Part shown: positions 60,743-64,000 of the stretch, one piece after another
Layout of the letters: each line of letters opens with the position of its first letter
Position numbering within the stretch: the stretch's first letter is position 1
Source: DAINPP01 sp036743375
GTDB lineage: Bacteria > Thermotogota > Thermotogae > MWEM01
Reading direction: 5' to 3'
Assembly (NCBI GenBank): GCA_036743375.1
Contig: DAINPP010000008.1
Location: 10,463-74,462 of the forward strand
Length of the DNA: 64,000 bases
The notes under the pieces: model-generated
The model's database searches: none
What the model saw: the letters and a program-made list of their open reading frames with translations, nothing else
Told to the model about the DNA's origin: nothing
Program-made: the position numbers and the translations under genes

Positions 60743-62395
60743 ATGAAAATCTTCAATCAAAAACTCATACTAACGTTTATCGTTTTAAATCTTTTTTCAT
60801 TCGTGGTGATACTTTGTAATATCATGCAGCCGCTTATCTCGCAGAAGCTGCTGGATCTCACGCTGGCCGGGAGCTATGGTGAACTGCCGGTTCAATTCGT
60901 TTTACTTTCCGTTGCCATCGTTGTATTGCTTGTCTGTGAACTATGCAGGAAGATGATGGCTGCAAGGTATAAAAAGGGAATCCTGGATGGATTACGCTCC
61001 GCTGTGCTTAAAGGAATGCTTTCAAAGAAACTCGAAAACTTTCAGCTGCTGAACAATCAAAAATATATCTCCCTTTTCAACAACGATTTGAGGGAAATTA
61101 CAGAGGCATATTATGTCCAGTTTACCGACATCCTCTTCAATTTCCTGTCCCTCGCCGTATATGCAACGGCACTCTTCAGGTTGAATACCATCATGGCCCT
61201 CATCGTCATTGCAACGAACGTATTGCCGATTCTGGCGCCATTAGTCTTCAGAAGGAAACTCCAGTTGAAGAAGGAAACCTATCTCGAAAGTCTTAAAGAG
61301 TACAACGTGAGGCTTGGAGATGTCGTCAACGGTTTTGCCGTTATAAGGGTACATCAGATGAAGCCACTTATCGAGAATCTGTTGAGAAAGACTTCGGAGC
61401 GATCAACCGACAGGGAAAAGGATTATGAAATTCTCACGGGATTCAGTAATATGCTGGTCGGCTTATTGTCCTATGCCAATTATTTTTGTATCATTCTGGC
61501 GGGGGTGTACCTCATGATCAGAGGCGAGCTCAGTGCCGGAGGACTTCTTGCGACGATACAGGTTTCCGAGTTATTGGTTGGCCCCACTGTCAGTATCACG
61601 TATCAGATGAATGTCTTCAATGCAATAAAAACGGTTAAGCGCAAAGTTTTTAAAACTTATGGTCAGGGTGACATATCTGAAGAAGTGATGGGAAGACCGG
61701 AACCGATTGAAAAGATCGAGATCAGGAATTTGAATTTTCACTATAACGAAGTTCCAGCTCTTCAAAACATCAACCTCTGTTTTGAAAAAGGAAAGAAATA
61801 TCTCATATACGGTCAGAGCGGCAGTGGAAAGTCCACTCTATTTAAGGTGCTCTCAAAGATGAATTCGACTTATACGGGAGAAATCCTCGTCGATGGCAAA
61901 ACGCTGTCGGAGGTTGGCGAAACGGATTACTTCTCAAGAATCGGGATAGTCTATCAGACACCCTTTGTGTTTAACGATACCCTTCTGAACAATATCACCA
62001 TTTTCAGGAAACGGGACAAAAAAAATGTCGAAAAAATAATTGATGAACTGGATCTCGGCAGAATCAAAGCGGATATCCTGATGGGAAAGGTGTTTAAAGA
62101 CAGTGAAAATAACATCTCAGGCGGGGAAAAACAGAAAATTGCGCTGGCGAGGGTGCTACTCGAAGGAAAGCAGTTTATCTTTCTGGATGAAGCCTCTTCC
62201 TCCATCGATGCAAGAAGCAGTTTCAAGATCGAATCGGATCTGCTGAGCAAGTCTGAGATCACCCTGATCAACATCGAGCATAAGGTGAATCCGAATACGC
62301 TTCCGTTGTATGACGAGGTCATTTGTCTTGAAGGGGGATATGTGACGGAGATTCTCAGGTCGGATGAAGAGAAGCATAAGTTACTTAAGCATTAG
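60743..62395 (+). CDS. Half-size ABC exporter with intact ATPase
   Basis: 550 residues with the same six-helix plus ATPase layout. Walker A is GQSGSGKST, the Q-loop VYQTPFVF, the signature ISGGEKQKIALARVL, Walker B FIFLDEASSSID and the H-loop INIEHKV. All motifs look competent. It follows the degenerate ABC gene by 207 bp of AT-rich sequence containing GATAATTATC-type palindromes and no clear terminator. AGGAGG precedes the ATG by five bases. It probably hydrolyses ATP for a heterodimer with one of its neighbours. Confidence 0.85.
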   Translation: MKIFNQKLILTFIVLNLFSFVVILCNIMQPLISQKLLDLTLAGSYGELPVQFVLLSVAIVVLLVCELCRKMMAARYKKGILDGLRSAVLKGMLSKKLENFQLLNNQKYISLFNNDLREITEAYYVQFTDILFNFLSLAVYATALFRLNTIMALIVIATNVLPILAPLVFRRKLQLKKETYLESLKEYNVRLGDVVNGFAVIRVHQMKPLIENLLRKTSERSTDREKDYEILTGFSNMLVGLLSYANYFCIILAGVYLMIRGELSAGGLLATIQVSELLVGPTVSITYQMNVFNAIKTVKRKVFKTYGQGDISEEVMGRPEPIEKIEIRNLNFHYNEVPALQNINLCFEKGKKYLIYGQSGSGKSTLFKVLSKMNSTYTGEILVDGKTLSEVGETDYFSRIGIVYQTPFVFNDTLLNNITIFRKRDKKNVEKIIDELDLGRIKADILMGKVFKDSENNISGGEKQKIALARVLLEGKQFIFLDEASSSIDARSSFKIESDLLSKSEITLINIEHKVNPNTLPLYDEVICLEGGYVTEILRSDEEKHKLLKH

Positions 62396-62497
62396 TCATA
62401 ATGTTAACGTTGCTGTGTAATTTAATGCGTATACTGTAAGTGCAAGTTCAAAAGGCGATAAACCATAAATGCTATAATTTTATTATCAGTAGACAAT

Positions 62498-62524
62498 CAT
62501 CTGAAAATCAGATGGTCTTTTATT
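62498..62524 (+). terminator. Terminator between the second and third ABC exporter genes
   Basis: CATCTGA-AAA-TCAGATG followed by GTCTTTTATT. It is a short stem with an interrupted T-run, so it is likely a partial terminator. Confidence 0.55.
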
Positions 62525-62549
62525 ATCACTATTTATCTGGAGATGAACC

Positions 62550-64000
62550 ATGTTTGATTTTTTTTCAGATGTATACGACTATTCACACGAACAATTCTAT
62601 AAAAATATCGTTTTAATGATTCTATGTGGTGTAACCGGTGGTATCAGCTTTTTGATGCTGATACCGCTGTTTGAGATAGCGGGGATTACACCCGGAAATG
62701 GCAGTTCTTTTGAATTTTTAAACCGGATTACGGAATATTTCTCACAATTTCCGGAAAACAGCCGCTTGATCATCGTCCTGATCCTTTATATCCTGATTAT
62801 CACGCTACTGGTTTTACTGAATCGACAGATGAAAATCGGCAATGTGGAATTGACACAGGGGTATATGAAAGACAAACGTCAGCAATTGTTTGAGGCAACG
62901 GTTCAAGCGGACTGGCAGATTCTTCTGGAAAGAAACAGTTCGGATATCACCAACGCCTTCACTCAGGAAATCAACAAGGTCTCCATGGGAAGCATCTTCT
63001 TTTTAAGAGTCCTTTCACAGCTTGTGATCGGGGGAGTCCATATCGTCATCACCTTTCTGCTCTCCTATCAGTTGAGTCTGTTTGTGTTGGCTTGTGGAGT
63101 GCTTATGTATCTCATCGTCCATCCGATGGTGAAACGAGCAAAGGTGTTGGGACAGAGTGTTCAACAGAACAACAAACGACTGATGAAGGATATCAGCGAA
63201 CATCTCGGCGGGATAAAAGATATTAAGAGTTATGGACTCGAAGCAAGTCAAATTGAAGAATTTCAGAACATCACCGAAAAAGTAGAAGGGAACATGGTGG
63301 ATTTCACGAGACTTCAGGCAAAGCCGGAGCTGTTTTACAAGATCGGAGCAGCCATCATCATCAGTATCTATTTCTATTTTTCACTGAATACCTTCAAGAC
63401 CGATTTGAGTTCCACCATCGTTATCCTCCTCGTCTTTTCAAGACTCTGGCCACTCTTTTCGAGTCTCCAGGGGAACCTTCAGAATATCAACATAGCAATT
63501 CCGTCATATAAAGCATATAAACAATTGTTAAAAACATTGCACAAAAAGCAGAAAACGTTAAACACAAACAAACCGGCAAAAGATATTTCTTTTCAGAAAA
63601 GCATCAGATTTGAAGATGTCAGTTTCAATTATGCGAGCGGTAAAAATCCAGTATTTACCGAGAAAAATCTTGAGATCAGAAAGAATGAACCAACGATGAT
63701 CGTTGGAGAATCGGGAGCCGGAAAGAGTACGATGATCGACCTGATCATGGGATTGCTGAACCCCACGAGTGGGGTTATTAAAATTGATGAGCAGGTTCTG
63801 GATGAATCTGTCAAACATTCCTGGCGAAAAAAGATCGCCTATGTATCCCAAACCCCATTTCTGTTCAGCGGAACACTTTATGAGAACCTGAAGAAATTCA
63901 ACCCTGAAGCGAGTGAAGGAGAGATGTGGGAAGCTCTTGAAAAGGCATCGGCAAGAGAGTTTGTGGAAAGACTGCCGGATAAACTGGAAACGGTTGTTGG
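62550..64000 (+). CDS. Third half-size ABC exporter, 3' end beyond window
   Basis: 483 complete codons from the ATG at 62550 to the right edge without a stop. It was read directly, since the gene is cut. Membrane helices occupy about residues 18-300 (IVLMILCGVTGGISFLMLIPLF, LIIVLILYILIITLLVLL and others). The ATPase domain begins FEDVSFNYASG, Walker A is GESGAGKST and the Q-loop VSQTPFLFSGT. The signature, Walker B and C-terminus lie outside. The start QFYKNIVLM is typical of CydC/MsbA-like exporters. GGAGATG upstream is the ribosome site. It belongs with the two preceding ABC genes. Confidence 0.85.
   Translation, partial: MFDFFSDVYDYSHEQFYKNIVLMILCGVTGGISFLMLIPLFEIAGITPGNGSSFEFLNRITEYFSQFPENSRLIIVLILYILIITLLVLLNRQMKIGNVELTQGYMKDKRQQLFEATVQADWQILLERNSSDITNAFTQEINKVSMGSIFFLRVLSQLVIGGVHIVITFLLSYQLSLFVLACGVLMYLIVHPMVKRAKVLGQSVQQNNKRLMKDISEHLGGIKDIKSYGLEASQIEEFQNITEKVEGNMVDFTRLQAKPELFYKIGAAIIISIYFYFSLNTFKTDLSSTIVILLVFSRLWPLFSSLQGNLQNINIAIPSYKAYKQLLKTLHKKQKTLNTNKPAKDISFQKSIRFEDVSFNYASGKNPVFTEKNLEIRKNEPTMIVGESGAGKSTMIDLIMGLLNPTSGVIKIDEQVLDESVKHSWRKKIAYVSQTPFLFSGTLYENLKKFNPEASEGEMWEALEKASAREFVERLPDKLETVV

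Overview
The window looks like part of a draft chromosome of a fermentative anaerobe, most likely a member of the Thermotogota (a mesophilic or moderately thermophilic Kosmotogales-like lineage). This is inference. It rests on a trimeric HydC-HydB-HydA [FeFe]-hydrogenase with the Thermotoga-type domain order, a HydS-type hydrogenase next to a SpoIIE-like phosphatase, short EF-Ts length, many sugar ABC transporters with periplasmic binding proteins, and moderate GC content. No rRNA, tRNA or CRISPR array was found. There is one 100-N scaffold gap (15082-15181), and genes run off both edges.

Region by region. 1-2413: a large partial lipoprotein. 2574-18906: a two-sided deoxysugar locus. On the minus strand an RbsABC-type importer leads into an XylB-like kinase, an L-fuculose-phosphate-type aldolase and a rhamnulokinase. 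On the plus strand a DeoR-family regulator, a glycyl radical enzyme with its activase, and a second importer with two different permeases follow. The divergent promoters and a palindromic operator lie between 9594 and 9857. 19064-21910: an ArsB/NhaD-like ion transporter and a GH13 glucanohydrolase. 21968-24287: proline synthesis (proA, proB). 24404-25970: a caspase-fold lipoprotein with an EF-hand loop, and a small lipoprotein made of a related beta-module. 26289-29735: a flippase-like membrane protein and two tandemly duplicated MFS transporters. 29945-31363: an HtrA-type protease.

31497-37964: adhE begins a tight operon that continues into two [2Fe-2S] proteins, a free-standing PAS protein, a SpoIIE-like phosphatase and an [FeFe]-hydrogenase-like protein, behind a strong promoter with Rex-like operator sites. 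38416-44388: a GlcNAc-type cluster (ROK regulator, binding protein, two permeases, GH84 hexosaminidase). 44567-44868: a MITE-like element with 14-bp terminal inverted repeats. 45068-53289: a second phosphatase plus PAS-fused sensory hydrogenase (HydS), then hydCBA, then rex.

53470-64000 is an accessory region. It holds an AAA-ATPase/DUF1703-family protein with an aberrant C-terminus, an HTH protein, the 3' remnant of an ABC ATPase gene, an orphan EF-Ts paralogue behind a consensus promoter embedded in palindromes, an MFS drug-type exporter, and three half-size ABC exporters (the last cut by the window edge).

How the genes fit together: sugars enter through the ABC systems and are phosphorylated and split. 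Reducing equivalents go to H2 (HydABC) or to ethanol (AdhE), with Rex as the likely NADH-dependent switch. The two hydrogenase/PAS/phosphatase modules look like redox or H2 sensors whose output protein is not in the window. The most interesting candidates are the adhE-linked sensory module, the glycyl radical enzyme with altered substrate-site residues, the promoter-regulated EF-Ts paralogue, the calcium-loop caspase lipoprotein, and the 100-bp-period hairpin repeat at the scaffold gap.
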